Positions 34,169-44,714 are shown, numbered from the stretch's first letter. The stretch: DNA of 64,000 bases from Hexactinellida sp. DTS-2022 (GCA_028753945.1 JAPNXP010000010.1:1429042-1493041), one strand, 5' to 3'. Translations and numbers: made by a program. The notes: generated by a model from the sequence alone, not told the origin.

Positions 34169-35449
34169 TTATTTCTGAATAAATCTTATAATCTCGTCTA
34201 AAGATTTAATTGTGTCAGAGAAATAAATTCGAGGAGGATACAGAAAGGTAAATCCATGGAACATTTTTTCGTAAACTGAATGGTAAACCTCAACCTTGCA
34301 TCTTTCTAACTTCTCTTTGAAAAGGAGCGCTTCAGTGAAAAGAATATCATATTCAGCGCTAATGATGAGTGTAGGAGGTAAAAAAGAGAGATTTTTGTGA
34401 AATAGAAAAGTAGCGTAAGGACTAAGTACTTTATCTGCGTATACGGAGTATTTGTCAATGAGAGCTGGAGGTGGAACCCAATTCAATAAAGGGAAGAGAT
34501 AAGGATACTCTTCCTGCCTAGATGAGTAGTCTTTGCTTAGTAAAGGAAGAGTAGAGTTCATAAAAAATGGGACTAAGTCAAGAGTGCCCGATATCCCAAG
34601 GGAACAATAAATTGAATACAGTTCAGTAGTTAAAATTCTGTATTGGTTACGCGTTCTAAAAGAATCCAGCTGAATGTTGAACCATTGAATAGAAGGGTAA
34701 ATCAATGATAAAGATTTGAAATTTTTGTGTCTTTTATTGGAATTTAATTCATTCCACTTTGAAACAATATATAAAGCTAAATGACCACCATAACTATCAC
34801 CGCCAATTGCCACACAGTTTGAATCCACTCCTAGCTGCTCACCATTCTCTAGAACATAAATTGATACTTTCAAACATTCTTCTTCGACGTCAGGAAAGAG
34901 TTGTTGGGGACTTTTCATATATTCCGGTACGATAATTATTTGTTTCAGGTGATGTGATAAGTATCTCATAGTTGCGTCATAATATATAGGACTCCCACTT
35001 GCTCCACCACCACCGTGCAAGTATATGAGGGCGGGATGGAGAAGATTTTCATTCACAAATTCTGTAGGGGTATAAATGTAAACTTTTGTTCCTTTTATAA
35101 GTTGTATTTTTGTGGATATTGGAAACTGTGTTAGATCGTGGTTAATAAATAATTCAGTTGTGTTAAATATTCCACTGTCCAGGGAACTTCGCACTGTCTC
35201 ATTGAATTCAACTAGTCCCCACTTATAAGCAACATTGATAAAATTTAACCTCAATGCACCCATGAAGGGAGAGTAGGCTATGAAGAAGAGTATTTGACAA
35301 GTCATCTCACAGTGCTCATCCTTGAGGTTACAACAAGAGTTCAACAAGTAGTATATCAAGGATGCAATCAATACGACCAAGATAGAAAATATGCAGATGC
35401 ATTTCCAGGATAGTGGAATGTAAGTTGTGTTTAATGTTGTTTCTTCCAT
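34169..35449 (-). CDS. Arylacetamide deacetylase-like (hormone-sensitive lipase family) esterase
   Basis: The 426-residue protein has an uncleaved N-terminal membrane anchor (about residues 15-36, FSILVVLIASLIYYLL), as in AADAC and NCEH1, which are type II ER-membrane serine hydrolases acting on esters in the lumen. The oxyanion-hole motif HGGGG is at 145-149. The nucleophile elbow GDSYGG is at 217-222 (Ser219); most relatives have GDSAGG. The acid is probably Asp368 (AEYDILF) and the base His398 (FHGF), so the triad is complete. Length fits the family, which is about 400 residues. The start is the ATG at 35449, directly before the anchor. The gene is one uninterrupted frame, unusual for this family in most animals, with a foldback MITE just downstream and a MULE just upstream. 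The substrate cannot be inferred. Confidence 0.85.
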   Translation of the reverse strand: MEETTLNTTYIPLSWKCICIFSILVVLIASLIYYLLNSCCNLKDEHCEMTCQILFFIAYSPFMGALRLNFINVAYKWGLVEFNETVRSSLDSGIFNTTELFINHDLTQFPISTKIQLIKGTKVYIYTPTEFVNENLLHPALIYLHGGGGASGSPIYYDATMRYLSHHLKQIIIVPEYMKSPQQLFPDVEEECLKVSIYVLENGEQLGVDSNCVAIGGDSYGGHLALYIVSKWNELNSNKRHKNFKSLSLIYPSIQWFNIQLDSFRTRNQYRILTTELYSIYCSLGISGTLDLVPFFMNSTLPLLSKDYSSRQEEYPYLFPLLNWVPPPALIDKYSVYADKVLSPYATFLFHKNLSFLPPTLIISAEYDILFTEALLFKEKLERCKVEVYHSVYEKMFHGFTFLYPPRIYFSDTIKSLDEIIRFIQK

Positions 35450-35866
35450 AAAGATTGTTGGTTGAACTTAGGTGTTCTTGTGATGAAACTGACTTATGCC
35501 AATGAAAAATACAAAGTAAATTTATGTTCAGTAAATAATAAATTGAGAAGTGGAGAATCGTTATACAATTAACTAAGCAAGTCTCGATTAAATAGCTTGA
35601 ATGAGTTTATCTACAGTCTATCTCAAAAAAAACTGGAACTTGATTTATAGCTGATTCATTGTAATCAAACCTTGTTATGCATTAAAACGTTAACAAGCAA
35701 ATGAATTTAGCATTGTAGCATGTAGTCTGATTACTTTCCATACTTTTAATATATGTAAATTCATAGCATTCTAATATACTAAACAATGGCACTCATTTTT
35801 GTTTTTGGACAATGGATTGGTTAAACGAGTAGTAAATAGTATTCAATAATATACCTAATCATAGAT
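35450..35866. other. Upstream region of the esterase gene
   Basis: AT-rich, no repeat or gene recognised. It should contain the esterase promoter, but no confident core element is seen. Confidence 0.35.
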
Positions 35867-35875
35867 GATTCAAGT
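35867..35875. repeat. Target duplication of the outer MULE, left copy
   Basis: GATTCAAGT, identical to 40608-40616. Confidence 0.92.
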
Positions 35876-35885
35876 GGGGGCGAAG

Positions 35886-36050
35886 CATTAGTTCGAATAT
35901 GGACAGTTGTCATTAGTTCGAATTTGGACAGTTGGCATTAGTTCGACAGTAATTTCAGACAGTTGGCATTAGTTCGACAGAAATTTCAGACTTTTGGAAT
36001 TAGTTCGACAGTAATTTCAGACTGTTGGCATTAGTTCGACAAATATTTTG
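35886..36050. repeat. Left iteron array of the outer MULE
   Basis: Six copies of an iteron: two short outer units (about 25 bp, 'cattagttcgaatttggaca') and four 31-bp units (cattagttcgacagtaattt...gttgg). One has a variant start, aattagttcg. Confidence 0.88.
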
Positions 36051-37305
36051 GTTCTATTGGAGACAGACAGACGGGACACGATTGTCCAAGTTCTTCGATT
36101 TTTTTGCAGCATTCCATACAGCACTGGGCATGTCTGCAAGGTAGAAAGATCCAAGTGGATGTTCGTGAGTTTAGACTAACAACACAATTCTGGTGGCTGT
36201 TATCATCATTATCAATATCATCTGTTTCTGAATCCTCTGAACAGTCAGAGATTTCTACTTCCCCTTGTACATCGGGAATATTTCCAATGGTCTGACTTAC
36301 TGCATTTATGTATTCCCACGGAGTATAGCAACCGGATTGAAATTTTTGTTTACAACGACTACGGTGATCATCAGTTATAATGTTTGTCTTTTTTCTCGGT
36401 CTTGTTATATCCTTACCCAGGGACAGCCTCCCAAATTCGTTATCTGTATCCATTATTATTTCATCTATATGGGTCATAAAATTCCATACTCTGGGGTGAT
36501 TAGCCCTAATTCTATCCTTAAGCCTTGCGTGGTAAGATTCAGCTCCATTGTTCGTCGTAAAGTCTGAGTCAAAAATTGATAATTCTTCTGGGTTGACATG
36601 GGTTATTCATCTCTTTTTGAAGTATTTGTTTAGTTTCTCTAATTTCATTGCTTCTGTAGGTATGATAGTCGCAGGAAATTGAAGTAGTGAGTAGTTTGGA
36701 TGGATGAGACTAGCTGGAAGAAATGGAATGCTCATTAATTGACATATGTATCTTGCAACTTCAATATTATCTTTAAAACTCTCTGTAAGTCCAAGTTTCT
36801 GAGTTTTATACCGTATTCGCTGCGTAAAATGAAACCAACACCCGAACAGTTTTATATTTGGAAAGACTTCTTTCAGGGCCTTACGAGGAGCAGCTTCCCA
36901 ATCGGACATGGATGTTGTGGGTTGAAGTTCGGGTAGAAGTTGATGTATGTGAATTAGTATTGCTTTGTACAGTTCCTCATTCTTACCAGTCATTAGACAG
37001 TGTATTCCCGGTAAAGTATGTCGATCAACAGTCAGAAATATAGTCCAAAGCTGGTAAAAAAGGACTGGGAGGGTATAAAATGTTCCATCAAACTGGATGT
37101 TGGTTATTTGAGATAAAAACGTTAGGATATTATCTGAGAAAAATATAATAGCCGTTTGGTCATGAATAGAGACAGTACATCTATAAAATGTTCCATATAT
37201 TGAATCTGGCAACATATCAGAAAATTCTGCAGGAGAGGTTGGAATCTTCGGTTGCAATGCCCTCCTCGAACGATACATTGAGGATTCGCATTCAGCAAAC
37301 GACAC
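36031..37305 (-). pseudogene. Outer MULE transposase core with C-terminal RING finger
   Basis: The minus-strand frame 37305-36607 contains the MULE core: FDGTFYTLPVLFYQLWTI, then TSMSDWEAAPRKAL (second acidic residue) and LFGCWFHFTQRI (the C-x2-H motif of MULE transposases). A frameshift near 36605 leads to TTNNGAESYHARLKDR, which carries the third acidic residue, and then to an acidic linker and a C3HC4 RING finger (CVV...LPCRHAQCCMEC...CPVC) ending in a stop at 36031. RING domains bind E2 ubiquitin-conjugating enzymes; here the ligands are all present. A second frameshift lies near 37335, and the FLYWCH region is cut off by the inner MULE. The protein is therefore dead in this copy. The fusion is inferred from order, strand and spacing within one element. 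Confidence 0.82.
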
Positions 37306-37421
37306 ATAAAACGCTGCAGCATCTTCACGAGTTACGTCATCGAAAATTTCCTAAGATTATCCTGCGAGTTCCGTGCACGATTCATCAATTTTGATTTTAA
37401 TTCATAGACGTCAGATTGATT

Positions 37422-37429
37422 ATTCTATG
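37422..37429. repeat. Target duplication of the inner MULE, left copy
   Basis: ATTCTATG, identical to 39933-39940. It falls in the coding sequence of the outer transposase, just after its FLYWCH finger. Confidence 0.9.
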
Positions 37430-37436
37430 GGGCGCA

Positions 37437-37488
37437 GGTCAAAACGGCTACAAACCAAAACGGCTACAACCAAAACGGCTAGAAAACC
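37437..37488. repeat. Left iteron array of the inner MULE
   Basis: Three units of 'aaaacggctacaa'. The right array has six. Confidence 0.85.
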
Positions 37489-37762
37489 AAATATTGTCGA
37501 TTTTTTTAAATGAATTGCGCTTTGAAATTAATTGAAGAAAATACCGTTATTAATTAACACTTAAGAAAGTGTCGTCTTTCGTTTGAATAAAGTGATTTAG
37601 CAAAACAAGAGGTGTCAATTTATCAATTGATGGCTTGAATCTATAGGTTTTCTAAAATTTGACAACTATCCTATAAATATTCAATTCTAACAAATTATTC
37701 ATTATTCATAACAAATTATTCATCATTTAAATTCTAACAAATTATTCATCATTTAAATTCTT

Positions 37763-39652
37763 ATGTCAGATAATATGTCATATGTAGGTGTAGTTGATCC
37801 CAGTTTGGCATGTGGTCAAACTGTGAGACCCAGGCAGGAAGCAATTCAGTGCGAAAATTGTTCATTTTGGCAGCATCGCATATGTAATACTGGTATCACG
37901 CGTGAAATTTATCGGAAAGTGGTAAGGGGAGAAGAGGAAATACAGTGGGAGTGCGCAACTTGTTTGAACTTTGCTTTGCACTCTGAACAACTACCACTTC
38001 ACGAAAGCACGCGACAATCAACTCTTTCTAGTCAAAATAATAATGCAACAGTAGATGAAGATAGCTTTTATGTCGGAGATACAAACCAAAGTATTACGCA
38101 TTCTCCTCTACCTTCATTCACTAATATTGCTTACAATGATATAGAAGAAAGTAACACTACCAATATACCAACAGAAAATACAAATAACATTCCAACTTTC
38201 CTAATTCCAGAAGATCTACAAGAATCATCACTCGATGGATCTATTCTTGACACTGGAGCCACCATAACAAATAACTACCCTAGATTTCGAATTGTTTCTA
38301 ATTCATCACAGAAGGGTAAAGATATGCTAATAGAAAATGTTGGGTATTCTTACATAGTAAGACTTAAAAGAAATATTGCTACTTACTGGCGTTGTAGCGT
38401 ACGAAATACGTCTGTGACATGTTTAGCAACGGTTACTCAGCGCGGCAATATGTTTACTCGTGGTGTCAACGGTCACAATCATTCAGCAAATCCTGAAGTA
38501 AATTTTAAGCCAGAACTAAAGGTTCATATCTTAAAGAGAGCCAAAAGTGAAATATTTGTACCTGCAGCTGAGATAGTTGAAAATGCTATGATATCTCGCA
38601 TAGAGAATATAAATCCAGGCCTTCCCAGCATCACCAATCTGGCACGAGCTGCTAACCGCGCTAGAGAAAATCTTCGACCACAAGATCCCACTGATTTGGA
38701 CTTTGAATTAGATATGGCCTATACACCTGATAACTTTTTGCGTGCAGACATCAAAGTTGATGGACGACGACATCTAGTATTTGCCACTGACCAAATGCTA
38801 AACATTTTATGCCGAGCAAAAACATGGTATTTAGATGGAACCTTCAAAATCGTTAAAGAGCCGTTTGTCCAATTATTTTCAATTCACGCATTTGTGAAAT
38901 CTGAAAGCACTGTAAAGCAATTACCATTAACATTTGTACTAATGTCAGGGAAACGTAAAAGGGACTACAGACGAGTACTAATTGAGGTATTAAAAGCCCT
39001 TCCCGCAGTGCCAGCTGTCAGACGTGCAATAGTTGACTTTGAATCGGGTTTATGGAAAGCCATTGCAAAGGTTTACCCAAATGTAATCCTTAAAGGATGC
39101 TCATTTCATTGGACCCAGGCAGTCTGGAGGAAAATTCAACTTTTGGGATTACAGCAACAGTATATCAACAATAGTTCAACGCATGACTTTTGTAGAAAGT
39201 TAATGGCTCTACCTTTTTTGCCAGCTGAACACATAGAAACGGCATTCAGAAAAATCCAAGAAGTATCTAGCAATAGTGTTGAAGAGGAATTGACAACTTA
39301 CATAGGGAATACGTGGATCACTGGACAATGGCAGCCAAGAGACTGGTCTGTTTTTAACCAATCCGTCCGTACAAATAACGACGTAGAAGGTTGGCATATG
39401 AGAATCAACACTAGGGCACGACGAGGACAAGTTCAACTGTATCTACTCATCAAACTGTTACATCAAGAAGCTAAATTAGTTTCACTTCAATTACATTTAG
39501 TATCACAGAACAAGTTAATACGATATCAAAGAATAACTTATAGGAAAATTCAGACTGCAATTTTTGCACTATGGGAACAATATATTGATGGCACAATTTC
39601 AGTGAACCATATGTTGCGGGCTTGCTCCAGGCTAAATGGACCGCAAATTTAG
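37763..39652 (+). CDS. PHD-FLYWCH-MULE transposase (intact)
   Basis: The 629-residue protein is one continuous frame from the ATG at 37763. A PHD-like zinc finger spans about residues 17-67 (C17, C30, C33, H38, C41, C64, C67); one ligand of the first pair appears missing. A FLYWCH finger occupies about 174-242 (C211, C220, H238, H240), a DNA-binding module of animal MULEs. The MULE catalytic domain follows: D358 in WYLDGTFK, D425 in IVDFESG, the C446-x2-H449 motif in GCSFHW, and E542 in NDVEGWH, so all three acidic residues are present. The transposase should excise and insert the element by recognising its iteron termini. AATAAA lies at 39661, nine bases after the stop codon. It is the only intact transposase in the window, suggesting recent insertion; activity is not proven. 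Confidence 0.9.
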   Translation: MSDNMSYVGVVDPSLACGQTVRPRQEAIQCENCSFWQHRICNTGITREIYRKVVRGEEEIQWECATCLNFALHSEQLPLHESTRQSTLSSQNNNATVDEDSFYVGDTNQSITHSPLPSFTNIAYNDIEESNTTNIPTENTNNIPTFLIPEDLQESSLDGSILDTGATITNNYPRFRIVSNSSQKGKDMLIENVGYSYIVRLKRNIATYWRCSVRNTSVTCLATVTQRGNMFTRGVNGHNHSANPEVNFKPELKVHILKRAKSEIFVPAAEIVENAMISRIENINPGLPSITNLARAANRARENLRPQDPTDLDFELDMAYTPDNFLRADIKVDGRRHLVFATDQMLNILCRAKTWYLDGTFKIVKEPFVQLFSIHAFVKSESTVKQLPLTFVLMSGKRKRDYRRVLIEVLKALPAVPAVRRAIVDFESGLWKAIAKVYPNVILKGCSFHWTQAVWRKIQLLGLQQQYINNSSTHDFCRKLMALPFLPAEHIETAFRKIQEVSSNSVEEELTTYIGNTWITGQWQPRDWSVFNQSVRTNNDVEGWHMRINTRARRGQVQLYLLIKLLHQEAKLVSLQLHLVSQNKLIRYQRITYRKIQTAIFALWEQYIDGTISVNHMLRACSRLNGPQI

Positions 39653-39660
39653 TACGTCTA

Positions 39661-39666
39661 AATAAA
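39661..39666 (+). terminator. Polyadenylation signal of the inner MULE gene
   Basis: AATAAA immediately after the transposase stop codon and within the element. Confidence 0.6.
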
Positions 39667-39825
39667 ACATCTCTTTATTTTGTTAGCTGTAGTTTACTAA
39701 TTATTTATCATTGTCCTTTACTTATTTATTAAATAATCCAACATATATCTGCATAATTCCTAATTGCTAAATCACTTTTCCCAAACGAACGACCAACACT
39801 TTCTTTATAACGATTGGAAATATTT

Positions 39826-39927
39826 GGTTTTGTAGCCGTTTTGGTTTGTAGCCGTTTCAGTTTGTAGCCGTTTCAGTTTGTAGCCGTTTTGGTTGTAGCC
39901 GTTTTGGTTTGTAGCCGTTTTGACCTG
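39826..39927. repeat. Right iteron array of the inner MULE
   Basis: Six units of 'tttgtagccgttttgg', two of them with the variant 'gtttcag'. Confidence 0.88.
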
Positions 39928-39940
39928 TAATCATTCTATG

Positions 39941-40170
39941 ATGCTATGATTATGGTTTATGGCAGGAGTGATTAGATTTGAGACTAGATCTAACTTCGCA
40001 GTAGCTTTACATCCATTTCTAAAAAGAACACATCTTAGATAAACATTATTTTCTCTTAGTTTAGACTTGTAATATTTATGACCATCTGGATTTGAAAAAT
40101 CCTTCCATTGTGGCGTCGATAATCTTCCAATCTGTATTCCATGGAGTTGTTTGATAATTTTAATATTACG
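39941..40170 (-). pseudogene. FLYWCH finger of the outer MULE transposase
   Basis: On the minus strand this encodes a FLYWCH-type finger: W...KYYKSKLRENNVYLRC...GCKATAK...INHNH, with C, C, H, H ligands in the correct order. It is the N-terminal part of the outer transposase, separated from the catalytic core by the inner MULE. No frame disruption is seen within this piece. Confidence 0.78.
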
Positions 40171-40347
40171 TATTACTTATACTACGTATTTATATTAATA
40201 GACGAAACATTGTAGCTTGGGGAAACACCTCAAGATAATGCGAAATGATATCCGATATAACCATAAGAATACCTACAAATCTCAATAGATTAATAATAGT
40301 ATATAATTCACAGCTAGGAGTAAAGCCAATGAAAATCATAAAAATTA

Positions 40348-40600
40348 CTGTCGAACTAATGCCAACAGTCTGAAATTACTGTCGAACTAATACCAACAGT
40401 CTGAAATTACTGTCGAACTATTGCCAACTGTCTGAAATTACTGTCGAACTATTGCCAACTGTCTGAAATTACTGTCGAACTATTGCCAACTGTCTGAAAT
40501 TACTGTCGAACTAATGCCAACTGTCAGAAATTACTGTCGAACTATTGCCAACTGTCCAAATTAGAACTAATGACAACTGTCCAAATTCGAACTAATGCAG
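40348..40600. repeat. Right iteron array of the outer MULE
   Basis: Seven 31-bp units (aaattactgtcgaactaatg...gtctg) followed by two short units at the outer edge, mirroring the left end. Confidence 0.9.
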
Positions 40601-40607
40601 GCGCCCC

Positions 40608-40616
40608 GATTCAAGT
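40608..40616. repeat. Target duplication of the outer MULE, right copy
   Basis: GATTCAAGT, identical to 35867-35875. Confidence 0.92.
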
Positions 40617-40705
40617 ATAAGGATGGACCATTAAATAACCATGGATGAGCTCAAAGGCCATCCTACTGCACTGGATAAAATACAATGTTATGACTCATCA
40701 TTATA

Positions 40706-41125
40706 TTAAGTCAAATAATGACAGTAAATTACACAACAACAAATATATAACTGATCTAAGTTCAGTCTTTTTCTTAAATTTCTTAGCCTTTCGAGAGTTG
40801 TCTCCACGATAACTAACATGAGAATTATAATCTTTTTAACTTTATTGGAGATCAGGCAATTCGCGATAACACCAAAGACTTGCTGCAAAATATACCAATA
40901 AATCATGTTACATGAAGAACATGTACCACCCCAAGTTTCACTGCAATTGTTTTCTATATACTGTCTAGCTAGAGAAACTAATATCTTTTTAGAAGGCACC
41001 TGAACTAGTTCTTTCATCAGCGAGATGTCATTATCAATTCCGACGAAAATTTTCCATAAAATAACAACTGCTCTCAAGATAGTATCTGAAGGCCACTTAA
41101 GTGATCCTCTGTTCACAATTTCCAA
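40706..41125 (-). pseudogene. P-element/THAP9-type transposase C-terminal fragment
   Basis: A 139-codon frame with RGSLKWPSDTILRAVVILWKIF and a later C...C...H-poor tail resembles the C-terminal region of P-type transposases ('GxLxxPSD...'). The related relic near 53060 has the matching KWSSDPVLDPIITVWRI. The catalytic core is absent. It begins 98 bp beyond the outer MULE and lies in the opposite direction to the host-like strand. The assignment is by motif and by similarity to the other relic in this window. Confidence 0.6.
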
Positions 41126-41268
41126 ATATGCGAATCATCTATGACCTAATACATTATGTATATAAATAAAGTTTGTCATTGTTTTACAGTCAGGTTACAT
41201 TGTTGATGCATATTTCTTAGGTTTTCTTGTACCTTATTCCCCTTCTGATATTGATTAAATCCCAATTA

Positions 41269-42346
41269 GTGGGGTCAAAAATTAAGGTTCCGTGACCAAC
41301 CTCTGGCTAGTTAATTAAGTTTTATGCCTGATTCTGATACTTCAGGATATAACTCGCGATTTAAGCTCCCATGCCGCTCTGGAAAGTTTGGGCAAACTTT
41401 TTTATAGCGACAAATTCAAAGGGCCTCCGGCAATCATTTTGAAAAATTAAGGCCCCTCTCTGAACATTTCATAAATTGAGACTAGAGTATTTTTGAACAG
41501 TATGCAATAAGTAGTAGCTGCACTGAAAATTTCAACTCAATCGGGACTATACTTTTAAATTAAGTTTTAATGTAATAACCTTTTGAAGATTCTACGTCAT
41601 TTGTCACCATGGGAGGTCCTTTCTTTAAACTATTTTTTAAAGGGATTTGAAGCATATCTCATCCTATATACATGTAATAACCTTTTAATAACTCGCTATG
41701 TAGTATGTCTCCATGTAAATCTCGGTAATAGACCAAATTTACCACTTTGACAATACAAAAATTAAAAAATCCAGTCATTTGACGACAAAATTGTGATAAT
41801 TATATATATAAAGTGACCAAATAAAACGATTATGGGTCATTTTTTTTTGCTTCGTCACCCCCATGTGAGATCTCCAGAAGAGTCAAAGTGGTAAATTTAG
41901 GTCTATTACCGAGATTTACATGGAGACATACTACATAGCGAGTTAAAAGGTTATTGCATGTATATAGGATGAGATATGCTTCAAATCCCTTAAAAAAATA
42001 GTTTAAAGAACGGACCTCCCATGGTGACAAATGACGTAGAATCTTCAAAAGGTTATTACATTAAAAGTATAGTCCCGATTGAGTTGAAATTTTCAGTGCA
42101 GCTACTACTTATTGCATACTGTTCAAAAATACTATAATCTTAATTTATGAAATGTTCAGATAGGGGCCTTAATTTTTCAAAATGATTGCCGGAGGCCCTT
42201 TGAATTTGTCGCTATAAAAAAGTTTGCCCAAACTTTCCAGAGCGGCATGGGAGCTTAAATCGCGAGTTATATCCTAAAGTATCAGAATCAGGCATAAAAC
42301 TTAACCAGCCAGAGGTTGGTCACGGAACCTTAATTCTTGACCCCAC
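41269..42346. mobile_element. Complete foldback MITE (GTGGGGTC family)
   Basis: This is the best copy of the family: 1078 bp, almost entirely two long inverted arms, ends GTGGGGTCAAAAATTAAG and the inverse, TA on both sides (41267-41268 and 42347-42348). Blocks such as 'tcccatgccgctctggaaag' and 'gactatacttttaat' appear in both arms. It is non-coding. TA duplication suggests Tc1/mariner-type mobilisation. Confidence 0.9.
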
Positions 42347-42978
42347 TAAATAGCAGTTAGTGAAGATTTGAACTAACACTACATGCAGGGATGCCAACCT
42401 CTGGAAACCAAAAAGCGGGAGGTTTTGCCATTTTGGCGTGAGTTTTACCAAAAAAGCACGAGGCTAAAAATATAAGCGATTTCTTTGAATCTATCATAAA
42501 TAGAACGATACAATAAGATTATTTTTTTATGTTTGGATATCTACAAATAGGAAAAGCTTATTTCACTAGTTTTATCCATCAAATTTCCGCGTATCTTGTA
42601 TTCACTCAATATATGCAATAATACAACAAAAACGAGATAGCTAGATTAATTAATTATAATTTTTTTAAAAAGTATGTTTTTTATTAGATATACGCGCGTC
42701 GCGTATGTAGATGTAGCAGATTTTAATATCTTCAAAAGATCTCGTAATTTACGGAAATTTTTCTTGAGATTTCAAGGTATTTCCTCACGATTTGGCCATA
42801 AAATTTGTAAAATGTGTTGTAAGTTAATGCCACCCGTGGTTGCAAAGATCGACATATAAACTAAACGATAAAAAAATTCAGCACCCTTTCTTGTATAAGA
42901 ACTTTCTGAAGGATGTAGGCACAAAGCCACCCGGAAAATTTTAAAGAATTTCTTCAAAACTCGAATTAAAGTACAGTA
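42347..42978. other. Spacer with MITE debris
   Basis: 42380-42460 ('cagggatgccaacctctgg', 'aaaaagcgggaggttttgcc') matches the left end of the element at 60271. No right end or gene is seen. Confidence 0.45.
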
Positions 42979-43477
42979 CAGTGGAACCTCTATAAGTGGG
43001 GGAGCTGGGACGGGGAAAATTTCAATTGCCCCCCATTCCCCGGTTATAAAATTCAATTGGAAAAACATTATATATGCTATATTATACAAAATATTCATAT
43101 AACACACACATTAATGCACGTTCTAGTTCGTATTTGTATATTATGACAATTTAGTTAACTGCCGATCTACACTAGGTGATTTCTTCTAAAAACATCAGAG
43201 TAGATCAATCGAAAATATTTTTCTGTAGAACTTTAGAGTCGATTTATTGGAAATATTGTAATATTTTATAAGAATCATGTTAGGATTTGTCCATTCCCCC
43301 CATTTATGGAGGTTGTTTTGTATGGAGATAAAAACTCCTTGAAATTTATGGTCCCCCATTCCCCACTTCCCCGCTTATAGAGGTTCATTTGTATGGATAT
43401 ATACGAATATGGTAAAAAAATTCCCCACTTATGGAGGTTCCCCATTTATAGAGACCCCACTTATAGAGGTTGCACTG
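42979..43477. mobile_element. Pogo/Tc1-type MITE
   Basis: Ends CAGTGGAACCTCTATAAGTG and the inverse of CAGTGCAACCTCTATAAGTG, TA on both sides. The 'cttatagaggtt' block recurs several times in the right third. Confidence 0.85.
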
Positions 43478-43479
43478 TA

Positions 43480-44169
43480 TATAAATTAATAAGGGGGAAA
43501 AATAATCTTAACTTACTTACAAATATATGAGTAGAACCACTGTCGGAAAGTTCGTTGAAAGGAAAATCGTCGAAAGTGGGAATATTCAATAAGATAATTG
43601 GCCGAAATCATATCAATTTGGCCAAATACTTTGTAGTACAGTTTGATATGATTATGATACCAACATAGGTTTCGTACATAATATGTCTAGAATTGGTTTG
43701 CGGTCTCCATTGATATTCTCGCTACTTGTTTATTACTTAATTAAGTGCGATTAAACCAACATTTGACAGAGTATATATATCTGTGTGTAAATTCTTGGAG
43801 TTATATACATTAATTAATACTTATTCTATTTACTCTCTACCTTATTACTCTCAATAAGATGGCTACTCCTCTAAATATAATGGTTATAGAGAAATCAAGA
43901 GCAATCTCAATTAAAATAAAGCTGTTGTGAACGGGTTAATTTATTCCTTGAATCGCACATCGGGTGATATTCAGTATAGGGTATGTGAGACACGTGGAAA
44001 TGTACAGCTCGCATAAACACAAACAATTGTACTATAATACGACCGACAAACAACTCTCAAATTGAATAGGATAATACGCATGCACCATCACAAGAGCGTA
44101 TCGAAATGCTAATAGCTTACGTGTATTCGAATTAAAAAACTCAGGTGAAAAACTCCGAAGAAAGCACCT
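43480..44169. other. Unassigned AT-rich spacer
   Basis: No long frame, repeat or RNA gene recognised. Confidence 0.3.
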
Positions 44170-44714
44170 GGGGCCGTATTCACTAAGAAATTAAGCACTA
44201 AGTTTTAACTTAAGTCTTAAGTTCAAACTTAGTTAAGTTCGATCTTAAACTTAAGTATGAACTTTTTATTATTAATGTTATTTCACTTTCAATTTCTATT
44301 CTCTTGAGTTTGGAATCGGCCTCAAATAAAAATATAGTAAAATATACCTAAATATTTACATAAATATTTGTTGCCTACAATGTTTTGTGAATCTCTTATT
44401 TATTAAAGAATACATATAAAATAACTTAGATTATACTCTAAATAATCAAAGTCAAAGTGCTTGTACGCGGTGAAAGGAATGTAAACACATTTATTAATCA
44501 CTACGTACATAACAATTTACATAAACTTTGTTAGATTATGATTAATTACTAGTGCATAGACATCAGGGCCGGCGGAAGAGGAGCGGTTGGGGTGGTATGG
44601 ACCGCCCCACTTTTTATGTGATTTGTTTGGTACTTTAAAATTTCGCGGGCGTGGTTCGCAAAACTATTATACAAGGCCGCCCCAACCTATTAGTATGCTA
44701 AGTTATTAGTATGC

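Larger units (their letters stand above)
37430..39932 (+). mobile_element. Inner MULE, structurally complete
   Basis: A 2503-bp element with ends GGGCGCAGGTCAAAACGG and the inverse of GATTACAGGTCAAAACGG, and an 8-bp duplication ATTCTATG. Each terminus is an iteron array of a 15-17 bp unit 'aaaacggctacaaacc': three units at the left (37437-37488) and six at the right (39826-39927). One intact transposase gene lies between. The sequence repaired across the insertion reads as one FLYWCH-MULE protein of the outer element, confirming both boundaries. Confidence 0.92.
35876..40607 (-). mobile_element. Outer MULE with iteron-type termini, split by a second MULE
   Basis: The ends GGGGGCGAAGCATTAGT and the inverse of GGGGCGCCTGCATTAGT lie inside a perfect 9-bp duplication. 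The termini are arrays of a 25-31 bp iteron containing 'cattagttcgacagtaattt': about six copies at the left (35886-36050) and nine at the right (40348-40600). Within, on the minus strand, are the FLYWCH, MULE and RING parts of one transposase. An inner MULE occupies 37430-39932. Without it the element would be about 2.2 kb. Confidence 0.92.

Noticed and set aside
34169..35449. Esterase as a bacterial transfer because it lacks introns
   Set aside because: The N-terminal membrane anchor and AADAC-like layout are animal features, codon and base use match the AT-rich surroundings, and VPS33B is intronless too.
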